Shown in pieces: positions 26,083 to 35,312 of a stretch of 64,000 bases of DNA. The first letter of the stretch is position 1. The number at the start of each line of letters is the position of its first letter. Origin of the DNA: Veillonella parvula. Its GTDB lineage: Bacteria; Bacillota; Negativicutes; Veillonellales; Veillonellaceae. Made by a program: the position numbers and the translations under genes. Below the pieces are notes generated by a model. That model did not search any database. It had not been told where the DNA came from and was given only the letters and a program-made list of their open reading frames with translations. Location: the NCBI RefSeq assembly GCF_902810435.1, contig NZ_LR778174.1, positions 669,501 through 733,500 on the forward strand. The letters run 5' to 3'.

Positions 26083-26616
26083 ATGGAAGATAAAGACCTA
26101 ACTAGGATCTTAGAAGACATGGTGGCACGTATTTTAGCAGAACAAAATGCAACAAAAAAGTTGCGTAAACTATATGTTGCTTTTGATGATATATGGCATC
26201 ATGAAAACTATTCGTTAGCTAGCCAATTAATATCATATAAAGAACGACCTGTTTATGCACTTGTTGCTAAGCCTTGTGATTCTGAAATGGAGCGTAGAGT
26301 TAAGGAAGTATATCCTTTCCTTATGCTACATTCTTATGATGCAGAGCCGAATTTTACAGAGAATGATTGCGTGGTATTACCGTATATCCCACGAAATGAC
26401 GTCATTCATATTGCATTGGGGTATAGTCAATCATATTTGTCAGAAGTTGTTAAAAGGGCTTTTGCACAAGGTGCAAGCGTATATGTTCTGCCTACGTCGA
26501 TAGAGCCTTTATCAGGAAAAGAGCCAATTTCCTATCAAGAGATGGTACGTTCCTACTATAAACGTATATTTGAGTTAGGGATACAATACATAGACCATAT
26601 TCGTTATATAAATTGA
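26083..26616 (+). CDS. Microcompartment-associated protein, possibly flavoprotein-like
   Basis: 177 residues, not firmly recognised. The first ~19 residues form an amphipathic helix (DLTRILEDMVARILAEQ) typical of encapsulation peptides, then a short linker and a compact domain. The stretch VVLPYIPRNDVIHIALGYS recalls the flavin-binding region of the flavoprotein/decarboxylase fold found in some such loci. GAGG precedes the ATG. It is probably lumenal cargo; the flavin assignment is a guess. Confidence 0.6.
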   Translation: MEDKDLTRILEDMVARILAEQNATKKLRKLYVAFDDIWHHENYSLASQLISYKERPVYALVAKPCDSEMERRVKEVYPFLMLHSYDAEPNFTENDCVVLPYIPRNDVIHIALGYSQSYLSEVVKRAFAQGASVYVLPTSIEPLSGKEPISYQEMVRSYYKRIFELGIQYIDHIRYIN

Positions 26617-26638
26617 GTTTTATGAGATAGGAGTCAGC

Positions 26639-26902
26639 ATGTATTTAGCAAAAGTTATTGGTAATGTAGTCGCTACTAAAAAGAGTGATACCCTTCTAGG
26701 ATATAAATTAATGATTATACAACCGGTAGATGCATCGCTTTCACCAGCTCATAGAGAACAAGTGGCAGCCGATTTTGTAGGAGCTGGTGTAGGCGAATAT
26801 GTACTAGTCGGTACAGGGTCTTCAGTACGGGTAGAAGAAAATCGAAAAGGTGCAACTATTGACTTGGCAATTATAGGTATTGTAGATTCTGTTGATATTT
26901 AA
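26639..26902 (+). CDS. pduN: EutN/CcmL/PduN-type pentameric vertex protein
   Basis: 87 residues with MYLAKVIGNVVATKKSDTL, the start of the EutN/CcmL fold, and the later GVGEYVLVGTGSSVR. Pentamers cap the vertices of the shell; one copy per locus is normal. AGGAG precedes the ATG, and the first aldehyde dehydrogenase follows after 13 bases. Confidence 0.93.
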   Translation: MYLAKVIGNVVATKKSDTLLGYKLMIIQPVDASLSPAHREQVAADFVGAGVGEYVLVGTGSSVRVEENRKGATIDLAIIGIVDSVDI

Positions 26903-26915
26903 CAAGGAGGTAAAT

Positions 26916-28238
26916 ATGGAAACCCAATGGGGGGTATTTTCCTCGGTTACACAAGTTGTAAGTGCCGCTAAAGAAGCATTTCATATGTATAGAAAAGTGA
27001 GTTTACGAGAAAGAAAACAGCTGATTCAAGCTATTCGAGAAGGCTTACGTGATTATACCCGTGAGTTTGCTACTCTTGCATGTACAGAAACAGGTATGGG
27101 AAAAGCAGAAGATAAGATTATTAAAATTAAACTTGCACTAGAGGAAACCCCAGGGCCTGAAGATTTACAAACTAATACGACACAAGGTGAAGGTGGTATG
27201 GTTTTTACAGAGCCGTTTCCATATGGTGTTGTATGTGCCATTCATCCTAGTACAAATCCATGCGAAACGCTTATTAATAACACGATAAGTATTTTATCAG
27301 CGGGTAATGTGGCAATACACTGTCCCCATCCTAGAGCGATGGGTGTATCAAAATATATAACTAAAATTATCAATCAAATTATAATGGATAAATTTGGTAT
27401 ATGTAATCTTGTTACAACAGTGGATTCTTGCTCATTAGCCTATATTAAAGAAATTATGAACCATCCTGATGTTGAATTAATACTTTCAACAGGTGGCTCT
27501 GATGCAGCAAGAAGTGCATTATCATGTGGGAAAAAAATAATTTCTGCAGGCCCAGCAAACCCAACATTTATTGTAGATGAAACTGCTGATATTGAAAAAG
27601 CCGCATATTGTATACATAAAGGTGCATCTTTTGATCATAATATAACTTGTATATCAGAAAAAAATGTAGTTGTTGTTCAAGATATATTACCTAAATTTAA
27701 AGAGGCTTTAGAACGTCTTAATGTGTACTATGTGGATTCTATTGGTGAAATGTTAAAGCTATCAAAGATTTTGTTAAATGAAGATTTGGAAGTAAATCGG
27801 TTATATGGTGGGAAATCTGCAGATACTATTTTAAAGGACGCAGGAATTTTAACTGATTGTTCTTATGATTTAATTGCTGTTGAAACGGTACGCATTCATC
27901 CATTTGTTACAAAGGAACTACTTGCTCCATTGATTGCCATTGTAAAAGCTAGAGATTTTGAATGTGCATTACAAATTGCTATTGAGGCTGAGCAAGGTTG
28001 CCATCATACAGCAGGTATACATTCTAGTAATTCTGAACGTTTAAGACGTGCAGCTAAGGAGTTTGAAACGGCCATTTTTGTGAAGAATGGTTGTTCTCTA
28101 GATGGCATCGGTATTTGTGGTGTAGGGTCGACGTCATTTACAATTGCAAATATTACAGGTGAAGGCGCTGTGACGGCAAAAGATTTGGTTCGTAAACGAA
28201 GATGCGTGTGTGTTGAAACATTAAGCTCATATGCATAA
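26916..28238 (+). CDS. CoA-acylating aldehyde dehydrogenase 1 (short, no targeting helix)
   Basis: 440 residues. The catalytic cysteine C245 lies in ITCISEK and the nucleotide-binding AIHPSTNP and GGSDAARSAL segments are PduP-like. AAGGAGG lies before ATG 26916; an earlier in-frame start at 26892 overlaps the previous gene and lacks a site. Compared with the second copy at 31338 it lacks the N-terminal amphipathic helix and is more diverged, so it may sit outside or at the shell, or act on a different aldehyde. Confidence 0.82.
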   Translation: METQWGVFSSVTQVVSAAKEAFHMYRKVSLRERKQLIQAIREGLRDYTREFATLACTETGMGKAEDKIIKIKLALEETPGPEDLQTNTTQGEGGMVFTEPFPYGVVCAIHPSTNPCETLINNTISILSAGNVAIHCPHPRAMGVSKYITKIINQIIMDKFGICNLVTTVDSCSLAYIKEIMNHPDVELILSTGGSDAARSALSCGKKIISAGPANPTFIVDETADIEKAAYCIHKGASFDHNITCISEKNVVVVQDILPKFKEALERLNVYYVDSIGEMLKLSKILLNEDLEVNRLYGGKSADTILKDAGILTDCSYDLIAVETVRIHPFVTKELLAPLIAIVKARDFECALQIAIEAEQGCHHTAGIHSSNSERLRRAAKEFETAIFVKNGCSLDGIGICGVGSTSFTIANITGEGAVTAKDLVRKRRCVCVETLSSYA

Positions 28239-28349
28239 GCTTATGAAAGTTGGTTATGATAAATAATATTTGCATGATTTTTATGATTATCGTCGAATAC
28301 TATATGTAGAGATATTTTGCATATCGTATGAGAAAGGTAGTAAAAACCA
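28239..28349 (+). other. Spacer before the PocR sensor gene
   Basis: About 110 AT-rich bases separate the first aldehyde dehydrogenase from the regulatory pair. I see no terminator and no convincing promoter; a partial internal promoter is possible. Confidence 0.3.
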
Positions 28350-29651
28350 ATGCCACGAAATCAATTCGAAGAACGTCAACAAGAGCAGTCCTGTTTAGAT
28401 ATCATGACAGTAATTGGATATGATCTACTTGAAGAGATACAGCAATCGGTTGCAGATGTAACTGGAATTGCTTTTGTTACAGTAGATTATAAAGGTGATG
28501 TATTAACTAAGACTACACATTTTTGTAAGTATTGTAAGAAAGTACGGAATAATCCAACATCATTGTTATTGTGTAAATTGTCAGATGCATCTGGAGCTAT
28601 TATTGCTGCTACTAATAAGGAGGTAAGCATTTATATTTGTCCTTGTGGTCTTCTAGAAATTGCCATTCCTATTATTGTAGATGGTCAGTATTTAGGCGGC
28701 TTTATTGGAGGTCAAATTTTATGTGATGATGCGCCAGATACAATTGTTCGGTTAAGTAAAAATATGGTCCCTGGAGGACAAGATTTAATTGAACATGATG
28801 TATTGAAATCTACCTCTGAAGAGTTGGAAGATATCAAACGATATAGTTACAGTGAGGTTCTTTCCATTGCAAAGCTAGTAGAATTTATTATTAATCAACT
28901 AACAAATCATGAAATCGTATCAAATCGTAATAAGCAAAAAAATTTAAAACGTATTGATATATTGGAGTTAAAATTACAAGAGACAGAGGATAAGCTATAT
29001 AGTTTACAAACTGAGTTAATGCAATGTAAACGGTATATTGATATTGTACGTAACTGCAAATTATTGGACATAATAGATAGTTTATCGATTTTAGAAGATG
29101 CTACCACAACTGAAGCTGCTATTTTGGATTATACACATACATTAGCTCTTCAGAATGATAGTTGGGCTGAAGCTACTATCAAAGAAGAGTGTTCGCGAAT
29201 AGAAACTATGATAAATTTGCTCAATTATCGTGAAGATTGTCATGTGTCCTGGAAGATTAATGTAGATGAATCGATGTGGCATTGTATGGTACCAGCCTAT
29301 AGTATATGGCAATATGTGCAACATATTATAGAGGTGGTTCAACAAGATGGGCATAGTGAAATTTCTATTATGTTACACACCATGGTTCAAGAAAATCGAG
29401 CCTCTATTATTTTAGACGATGATAAGCTTGAACTTGAATCGAGTGATTTAAAGTTACTACAAGATTTGATTCAGGAAAAGGATTCTATATCTTATGAAGC
29501 TATGTTAGAACAAAACATAGCTTCCGTAGTTAAGTCTATTATTGAGTTACAGAGGATGTTTATAACAAAATATGGCATATCTGCAAACATAGATTGTCAT
29601 TATAAATCTTGTGGTGGCATGCAAGTAATACTTTCATATCCGTTAGAGTGA
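28350..29651 (+). CDS. PocR-domain sensor with degenerate kinase-like C-terminus
   Basis: 433 residues. Residues ~25-190 form a PocR ligand-binding domain (cysteines of CKYCKKVR, LLCKLSD and YICPCGL, then IPIIVDGQYLGGFIGGQI). A coiled coil follows (~192-230). The last ~190 residues occupy the place of a histidine kinase, but I cannot see a phosphoacceptor H-box or N/G boxes. It lies 15 bases before an AraC-type response regulator, so it likely senses the diol or its product. The ribosome site is weak (AAAGG). Confidence 0.75.
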   Translation: MPRNQFEERQQEQSCLDIMTVIGYDLLEEIQQSVADVTGIAFVTVDYKGDVLTKTTHFCKYCKKVRNNPTSLLLCKLSDASGAIIAATNKEVSIYICPCGLLEIAIPIIVDGQYLGGFIGGQILCDDAPDTIVRLSKNMVPGGQDLIEHDVLKSTSEELEDIKRYSYSEVLSIAKLVEFIINQLTNHEIVSNRNKQKNLKRIDILELKLQETEDKLYSLQTELMQCKRYIDIVRNCKLLDIIDSLSILEDATTTEAAILDYTHTLALQNDSWAEATIKEECSRIETMINLLNYREDCHVSWKINVDESMWHCMVPAYSIWQYVQHIIEVVQQDGHSEISIMLHTMVQENRASIILDDDKLELESSDLKLLQDLIQEKDSISYEAMLEQNIASVVKSIIELQRMFITKYGISANIDCHYKSCGGMQVILSYPLE

Positions 29652-29666
29652 ATAAGGAGCTAAGTT

Positions 29667-30680
29667 ATGATCAAGATTCTTTTGGTGGATACTGATCAAT
29701 TGCATATGAAAGCCCTACGAAAAAGAATTGCTATGCATATGGATGCAGATGTGGTTTGTATAAGTACATATAAAGAAATATTGGAGTTAGGCAAACATAC
29801 TGAGTTTACGGTCGCTTATGTTGCAATAGATATATATAACCAAAAAGCAAGTGATATCATTCGATATTTATATTATACATACCCAGAATGTCGTGTAGTG
29901 ATAATGATTAATAAAAAGATTGAATCAATTGTTGCCATGACGATGAAATATGAGGGGATTGGATACCTTTATAAACCTTTTTCTTGGGAGGATTTTATTA
30001 AATGGATTCCAAAGGATAAAGGTATGATAAAGCATAATATATGTGAAGATAGTTCCGTATATTTGGACGAAGTGTATAATGCATTTCTTAAAAGTGATTT
30101 TCTTCTAACCTTAGAAAAGATGCATCAGCTATGTGAACATATATATAAAGGCTGTGATAAACATGCATTTATTAATATGATGTATTCAATTGTTGATGAA
30201 ATTCAAACGAATTTAGTGGATTATTCAAGCTCTGTTAAAACCGTATTTAATCTTCAACTACCCCATGCATATCTCACAACTAGCTATCCAGAAGGTCTAA
30301 ATGTATGGATATTTAAAACTGTCGATTTTCTATTTATGGAAATGTATAAAGGAAAACAAGATATTTTATATACAATTCTTTGCTATATACATAATCATAT
30401 TCAAGAGGATATATCATTAAAAGATATAGTGATTGCTTGTAATGTTAGTCAAGGGTATGTTAGTCGTATATTTAAAAATAAATTGAATATGACTATTATG
30501 CAATATATACATAAAAAGAAAATAAATTTGGCTAAAGAATATCTATTAGGTACAGAAAAAAGTGGAACTAATATAGCTAATATTCTAGGATATAGTGATA
30601 TCAGTTATTTTTGTAAAATTTTTAAAAAATATGAACATAGAACGATCTCTCAATATAGAGAGCAGTTAGTTAATGGATAG
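29667..30680 (+). CDS. Response regulator with REC and AraC-type DNA-binding domains
   Basis: 337 residues. The REC domain (~1-115) keeps the acidic pair (VDTDQ), an Asp in the phosphoacceptor place (VAIDIY) and the Lys in YLYKPF. The C-terminal ~100 residues are an AraC double helix-turn-helix (SLKDIVIACNVSQGYVSRIFKNKLN, then IANILGYSDISYFCKIFKKYE). It probably activates the microcompartment operon it sits in. pduL starts 10 bases downstream. Confidence 0.9.
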   Translation: MIKILLVDTDQLHMKALRKRIAMHMDADVVCISTYKEILELGKHTEFTVAYVAIDIYNQKASDIIRYLYYTYPECRVVIMINKKIESIVAMTMKYEGIGYLYKPFSWEDFIKWIPKDKGMIKHNICEDSSVYLDEVYNAFLKSDFLLTLEKMHQLCEHIYKGCDKHAFINMMYSIVDEIQTNLVDYSSSVKTVFNLQLPHAYLTTSYPEGLNVWIFKTVDFLFMEMYKGKQDILYTILCYIHNHIQEDISLKDIVIACNVSQGYVSRIFKNKLNMTIMQYIHKKKINLAKEYLLGTEKSGTNIANILGYSDISYFCKIFKKYEHRTISQYREQLVNG

Positions 30681-30690
30681 ATGAATACTT

Positions 30691-31326
30691 ATGAAACAGT
30701 CTGAATATATACATCGAGTGACAGAACGAGTGATGACGAGATTAACAGAAATCAATCGCTGTAGTGTTCCGATTGGCGTCTCAAATCGTCATGTTCATGT
30801 GTCTAAAGAAGCATATCAAGTATTATTTGGACAGGATAATCTGACTAAAAAAGTAGATTTGAAACAACCTGGTCAATATGCTGCTAATGAAACAGTAACA
30901 TTGATAGGACCGAAAGGAAGTATTGAAAAAGTACGGATTTTGGGACCATTTAGAGAAGAAACACAAGTGGAGATTTCTCTTACGGATTCATTTGTGTTGG
31001 GGGTGTCCGGAGTTATTCGTGAATCAGGAGATTTAAACGGTACGCCAGGCATTACTTTGATGGGTCCAAAAGGTGTGTTCACAATTTCTCAAGGCGTCAT
31101 TGTTGCTCATAGACATATTCATATGCACCCAAGTGATGCGAGTCGAATGGGTGTATTTGATAAAGAACGAGTATCAGTAACTATTTATGGAGAACGAGAA
31201 TTGATATTTTCTAATGTAATTGTTCGTGTATCCCCTAAGTTTGCTCTGGAAATGCATATAGATGTAGATGAAGCGAATGCAGGGTATATTAAGAACAATG
31301 ATGTAGGACTTGTATCGAAAACATAG
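30691..31326 (+). CDS. pduL: Phosphate propanoyltransferase, PduL type
   Basis: 211 residues. Two zinc-site histidine motifs, SNRHVHVS and AHRHIHMH, and the duplicated beta-barrel repeats (GPKGSIEKVRILGP) identify PduL, which swaps CoA for phosphate and recycles CoA inside the lumen. Residues 1-20 (YIHRVTERVMTRLTEI) look like an encapsulation helix. The ribosome site is poor, so translation may be coupled to the previous gene. It is followed by aldehyde dehydrogenase 2 after 11 bases. Confidence 0.95.
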   Translation: MKQSEYIHRVTERVMTRLTEINRCSVPIGVSNRHVHVSKEAYQVLFGQDNLTKKVDLKQPGQYAANETVTLIGPKGSIEKVRILGPFREETQVEISLTDSFVLGVSGVIRESGDLNGTPGITLMGPKGVFTISQGVIVAHRHIHMHPSDASRMGVFDKERVSVTIYGERELIFSNVIVRVSPKFALEMHIDVDEANAGYIKNNDVGLVSKT

Positions 31327-31337
31327 AGGAGATACAC

Positions 31338-32741
31338 ATGAAAGTAGACATGATTGAAAATATAGTAAAACAAGTTGTAAAGGATTTACAACAAGAAGGC
31401 ATTACCTTAGATGCATCTGCTTATGAGTATGGTGTTTTTGATACTATGGAGGCGGCTATCAATGCTAGTGAAATAGCACAAAGGAAATTATTATCATATT
31501 CTTTACAAGAACGTAATGCTTTTGTAGATGCGATTCGCGATACAGTATTACAAAAAGATCATTTAGAAATGATTTCACTAATGGCTGTAGAAGAGACTGG
31601 TATTGGTAGATATAGTGATAAATTGATTAAGAATCGAGTGGCTGCAGTGAAAACACCTGGTAAGGAAGTGTTGGAAACAAGAGCCATGACGGGTCATGAT
31701 GGATTAACGCTTGAAGAGTTTTGTCCATTTGGTGTTATAGGTGCTATTACACCTACTACTAATCCTACAGAAACGATTATTAATAACTCTATATCTATGC
31801 TTGTAGGAGGTAATACAGTAGTATTTAGTCCTCATCCAAGAGCTAAAAAAGTATCTACGATTTTGGTGCAAATGATAAATAAGGCTTTAGAAGCTGTAGG
31901 AGCACCAAATAATTTAGTGACTATGGTTAGAGAACCATCCATCGAAAATACACAAATTATGATGGAACATCCTAAAGTTCGATTGCTTGTGGCAACTGGT
32001 GGACCAGGTATTGTAAAACAAGTACTTTCATCTGGTAAAAAAGCAATTGGCGCAGGTGCTGGGAACCCTCCTGTTGTTGTAGATGAAACCGCACATATAG
32101 AACAGGCGGCAAAGGATATTATAAATGGTGCAAGTTTTGATAACAATGTTCCATGTATTGCAGAAAAAGAAGTGTTTGTTGTTGAAGAAGTAGCAGATCA
32201 ACTAGTGTACTATATGAAGAAAAATGGTGCCTATGAAATAACTGATATGTCTACGCTTGATAGTTTAGTAAAAAAAGTGACTAAAGATGATGGCAAACCA
32301 AATCCAGACTACGTAGGTAAACCTGCAAAAGATTTACTTGCATTAGTGGGGATTGCTGTAGATGACAGTATTCATTTGATTATTGCGAGAACATCAGAAC
32401 ATCATCACTTAGTAACAGAGGAAATGATGATGCCAATTTTACCAATTGTATCTGTTCCAAATGTAGATATTGCTATTGAATGTGCACATCGAGCAGAGTT
32501 AGGTAATCGTCATACAGCAATCATGCACTCGCAAAACCTTGAAAAATTATCAAAAATGGCGCGTTTATTAGAAACTACAATTTTTGTTAAGAATGCACCA
32601 TCTTATGCCGGTATTGGTGTAGGCGGTGAAGGACATACAACATTCACAATTGCAGGACCAACAGGTGAAGGAATTACCTGTGCACGCTCATTCTGTCGAA
32701 TTAGACGCTGCGTATTAAGTGAAGTGTTTAGCTTAAGATAA
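31338..32741 (+). CDS. pduP: CoA-acylating aldehyde dehydrogenase 2 (PduP-like, lumenal)
   Basis: 467 residues. An N-terminal amphipathic helix (MIENIVKQVVKDLQQEG) followed by a linker is the classical PduP encapsulation peptide. The catalytic cysteine is C273 in VPCIAEKE; AITPTTNPTET binds nucleotide. It would oxidise propionaldehyde or 3-hydroxypropionaldehyde to acyl-CoA with NAD+. GAGGAG precedes the ATG. With PduL and PduQ it completes the lumenal dismutation. Confidence 0.93.
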   Translation: MKVDMIENIVKQVVKDLQQEGITLDASAYEYGVFDTMEAAINASEIAQRKLLSYSLQERNAFVDAIRDTVLQKDHLEMISLMAVEETGIGRYSDKLIKNRVAAVKTPGKEVLETRAMTGHDGLTLEEFCPFGVIGAITPTTNPTETIINNSISMLVGGNTVVFSPHPRAKKVSTILVQMINKALEAVGAPNNLVTMVREPSIENTQIMMEHPKVRLLVATGGPGIVKQVLSSGKKAIGAGAGNPPVVVDETAHIEQAAKDIINGASFDNNVPCIAEKEVFVVEEVADQLVYYMKKNGAYEITDMSTLDSLVKKVTKDDGKPNPDYVGKPAKDLLALVGIAVDDSIHLIIARTSEHHHLVTEEMMMPILPIVSVPNVDIAIECAHRAELGNRHTAIMHSQNLEKLSKMARLLETTIFVKNAPSYAGIGVGGEGHTTFTIAGPTGEGITCARSFCRIRRCVLSEVFSLR

Positions 32742-32752
32742 GAGAGGTTTAT

Positions 32753-33310
32753 ATGAATGAATCATTAGGACTATTAGAAGTAAAAGGCTTATTAGGAGCT
32801 ATTACAATGGCAGATGTGATGGTAAAAGCATCAAATGTACATGTAGTTAATATTGATAGAGCTAATGGTTTTGGTTGGTTTACCATCAAAATAATAGGAG
32901 ATGTAGGTGCTGTACAATCAGCTATACAAGCTGGCAGTTCAATAGCTAAAGAAATGAATTGTTTTATTGGCTGTAAAGTAATACCACGGGTATCACAAAG
33001 TGTAGTTGATGTATTCCTGAAAGATAATCAGGTTAAAGAAACTATAGAACCGCATCAAAATGATGGTACAGTAAGTACTGAGGTTATTGACGTGGATGAA
33101 GCTGCTTCAATTTTAGTAGAATCAATCATTGATAAATCAAGCGAATCACTTGATTTAGGAAATACTTTACAAAATGAAGATATTGAGATTAATGAATCAA
33201 AAGATGATGCGTCATTAGTTGAAATTACTGAAAATGTAACAGAAGTACAACAACCTAGAAAATCAACTAAATCAGGAAAATCTAAAAAGAAAAGTAATTC
33301 TAAAAAATAA
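32753..33310 (+). CDS. BMC-H shell protein with long charged C-terminal tail
   Basis: 185 residues. Residues 1-88 are one BMC domain with an unusual pore region (ANGFGWFTI instead of GSG). Residues ~90-165 are an acidic, low-complexity linker rich in Asp, Glu and Ser, and the last ~20 are very basic ([18 protein letters not shown]). PduK also carries an extension, but with a different content. The tail may bind nucleic acid, cargo or neighbouring shells. RBS AGAGAGG precedes the ATG. Confidence 0.85.
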   Translation: MNESLGLLEVKGLLGAITMADVMVKASNVHVVNIDRANGFGWFTIKIIGDVGAVQSAIQAGSSIAKEMNCFIGCKVIPRVSQSVVDVFLKDNQVKETIEPHQNDGTVSTEVIDVDEAASILVESIIDKSSESLDLGNTLQNEDIEINESKDDASLVEITENVTEVQQPRKSTKSGKSKKKSNSKK

Positions 33311-33321
33311 GGAGGTTTATT

Positions 33322-33591
33322 ATGAATAATGCATTAGGAATGGTAGAAACAAAAGGATTGGTAGCCGCAATAGAAGCTGCAGATGCAATGGTAAAAGCAT
33401 CGAATGTAGAATTAACTGGATATGAAAAAATTGGATCTGGATTGGTGACTGTTATGGTTCGTGGTGACGTTGGAGCCGTTAAGGCAGCTGTTGAAGCTGG
33501 TGCTGTAGCAGCTGGTAATGTAGGATTAGTTATTTCAACACATGTAATTCCACGTCCACACAATGATATAGAATTATTATTAGCAAAATAA
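33322..33591 (+). CDS. pduJ: PduA/PduJ-like hexameric shell protein (BMC-H), second copy
   Basis: 89 residues, a canonical BMC domain with pore loop KIGSG, nearly identical to the 25744 copy through residue ~70 and differing at the end. AAGGAGG precedes the ATG. Two or more PduA/J-type proteins per locus are usual. Confidence 0.92.
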   Translation: MNNALGMVETKGLVAAIEAADAMVKASNVELTGYEKIGSGLVTVMVRGDVGAVKAAVEAGAVAAGNVGLVISTHVIPRPHNDIELLLAK

Positions 33592-33592
33592 A

Positions 33593-33615
33593 CTAGCCCG
33601 TAACAAGGAGGCTAG
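33593..33615 (+). promoter_or_regulatory. Hairpin over the PduO-like ribosome site
   Basis: CTAGCC (33593-33598) and GGCTAG (33610-33615) flank and partly include the Shine-Dalgarno AAGGAGG (33605-33611), so local folding could lower initiation of the next gene. Confidence 0.35.
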
Positions 33616-33617
33616 AC

Positions 33618-34151
33618 ATGGATATTTATGATTCTGTCCAAAAAATTATAGAGACTATGGAGAGAACTTCTTCAACTATAAAAAGGGAAAATCGACTCTT
33701 TGGAAATCCAGAAATATCACAAAATCATAAACCTATTACTATTGAATCCGTTGTGGATCAAATTGTAAAAGCGTGTGAAACTGAAGCAAATCGTATTGGT
33801 GTACCTGTAGTAGTGGCTATTGTAGATGCTAGTGGCAGTTTAGTTTATCAAAGACGAATGGAACAATCTCTTGGCGTTAGTATAGACTTGGCACCCAATA
33901 AGGCTTATACGGCCATTGCATTTAGATGTAGTACGGCGAAACTTGGTGAGAGAATACAGCTAGGGAGTTCTCTTTATGGTATAGAAACTATGGTGCAAAG
34001 ACCAATAGTTTTATTTGGTGGCGGTGAACCATTAATGTGCGGTGATTACTTAATAGGTGGTTTAGGCATTAGTGGTGGTACCGTGGATGAAGATATGCTC
34101 ATAGTGAAAGCAGGACTACGAGCTTTTCAAGAATGTATAAAAGGAGCGTAA
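33618..34151 (+). CDS. GlcG/PduO C-domain (heme-binding-like) protein with targeting helix
   Basis: 177 residues. An N-terminal amphipathic helix (YDSVQKIIETMERT) and linker look like an encapsulation peptide. From ~38 the GlcG/HbpS/PduO-C domain is plain: AIVDASGSLVYQRRM, then PNKAYTAIAF and FGGGEPL with GGLGISGGT. The cobalamin adenosyltransferase half of true PduO is missing, as expected for a B12-free system. It is probably lumenal; a role in heme or flavin redox is unproven. Confidence 0.85.
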   Translation: MDIYDSVQKIIETMERTSSTIKRENRLFGNPEISQNHKPITIESVVDQIVKACETEANRIGVPVVVAIVDASGSLVYQRRMEQSLGVSIDLAPNKAYTAIAFRCSTAKLGERIQLGSSLYGIETMVQRPIVLFGGGEPLMCGDYLIGGLGISGGTVDEDMLIVKAGLRAFQECIKGA

Positions 34152-34153
34152 TA

Positions 34154-35302
34154 ATGGAATCATGGACCTTTAAAACGCAAATTTTTACAGAAAGTGTTAA
34201 TCATTCTACAACAGATTCAAAATTAGATGCATTAGAAAGGCTTCGTCAATTAAATGGAGAGCGAATTTTTATCGTTTGTGATCCTTTTTTAGTAGGAACT
34301 CCAGCATTACAAACCGTGATTGATATAATAAGTACTGATAATACTTATATTGTATATTCTGATGTAGTTCCTGATCCGCCTATTGACTCTATTATAAAAG
34401 GGGTCTCGGTATTAAAAAAAGCGGAATCTACAATACTTATTGTAATTGGCGGTGGATCTGCTATAGATATGGCAAAGGGTATTAATTACTTTTGTAAAAC
34501 CTTATACCATGTAGGGGTTAGAAAATTTATTGCTATACCAACCACTAGTGGTACTGGATCTGAAGTGACCTCATTTGCTGTTATAACAGATACTAAAACT
34601 GGTATTAAATATCCTTTAGTAGATGATAGTTTATTACCAGATGAAGCAATATTAACAACATTTTTTGTAAAATCTGCACCCGAAAAGGTGACTGCCTACA
34701 GTGGAATGGACGTATTAGTTCATGCACTCGAGGCTTTGGTAGCTAAGGATGCTAATAATTTCACTGATGCGCTAGCTGAAAAAGCAATAGAATTAGTAGT
34801 CAACAATTTGCCAATTTGTGTGACTGATGGAAAAAATGAGAGAGCACGAGCTGCGATGCATGAAGCTTCTTGTATGGCTGGCATTGCATTTAATCAAGCA
34901 GGATTAGGTATTACACATGCATTGTCTCATCAACTAGGAGGACAATTTCATGTGCCACATGGGTTAGCTAATGCGATGCTATTACCTTATGTAATTATGT
35001 ATAATGCAGTAAATTCAAAAATTGCTAAATCAAAATATATTTTAATCGCTCAGAAATTATCTTTAACAGATGTAAATGATGATGAAAGTTCGCAATTATC
35101 GGCATTAGTGAAATGTGCACAATCATTAGCGCGTCAAGTGGGGTGTGTCATGACTATGAAAGAATTTGGCATCAATGAAATAGACTATAAAAACGCATTT
35201 CCTGTATTAGTTCAACAAGCAATGTCTGATCGTACTTATGCAGGTAATCCATACGAAGCAACAAAAGAAGATTTAACACGTATATTGACATGTATTATAT
35301 GA
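34154..35302 (+). CDS. pduQ: Iron-containing alcohol dehydrogenase, PduQ-like
   Basis: 382 residues. Nucleotide site GGGSAIDMAK, the family signature TTSGTGSEVT, and Fe ligands in GMDVLVHALEA and HQLGGQFHVPHGLANA. It would reduce the aldehyde to alcohol and regenerate NAD+ for PduP. AAAAGGAG precedes ATG 34154; the in-frame start at 34133 overlaps the previous gene and is rejected. No clear targeting helix is seen at the N-terminus. Confidence 0.92.
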   Translation: MESWTFKTQIFTESVNHSTTDSKLDALERLRQLNGERIFIVCDPFLVGTPALQTVIDIISTDNTYIVYSDVVPDPPIDSIIKGVSVLKKAESTILIVIGGGSAIDMAKGINYFCKTLYHVGVRKFIAIPTTSGTGSEVTSFAVITDTKTGIKYPLVDDSLLPDEAILTTFFVKSAPEKVTAYSGMDVLVHALEALVAKDANNFTDALAEKAIELVVNNLPICVTDGKNERARAAMHEASCMAGIAFNQAGLGITHALSHQLGGQFHVPHGLANAMLLPYVIMYNAVNSKIAKSKYILIAQKLSLTDVNDDESSQLSALVKCAQSLARQVGCVMTMKEFGINEIDYKNAFPVLVQQAMSDRTYAGNPYEATKEDLTRILTCII

Positions 35303-35312
35303 GGTAACACAT

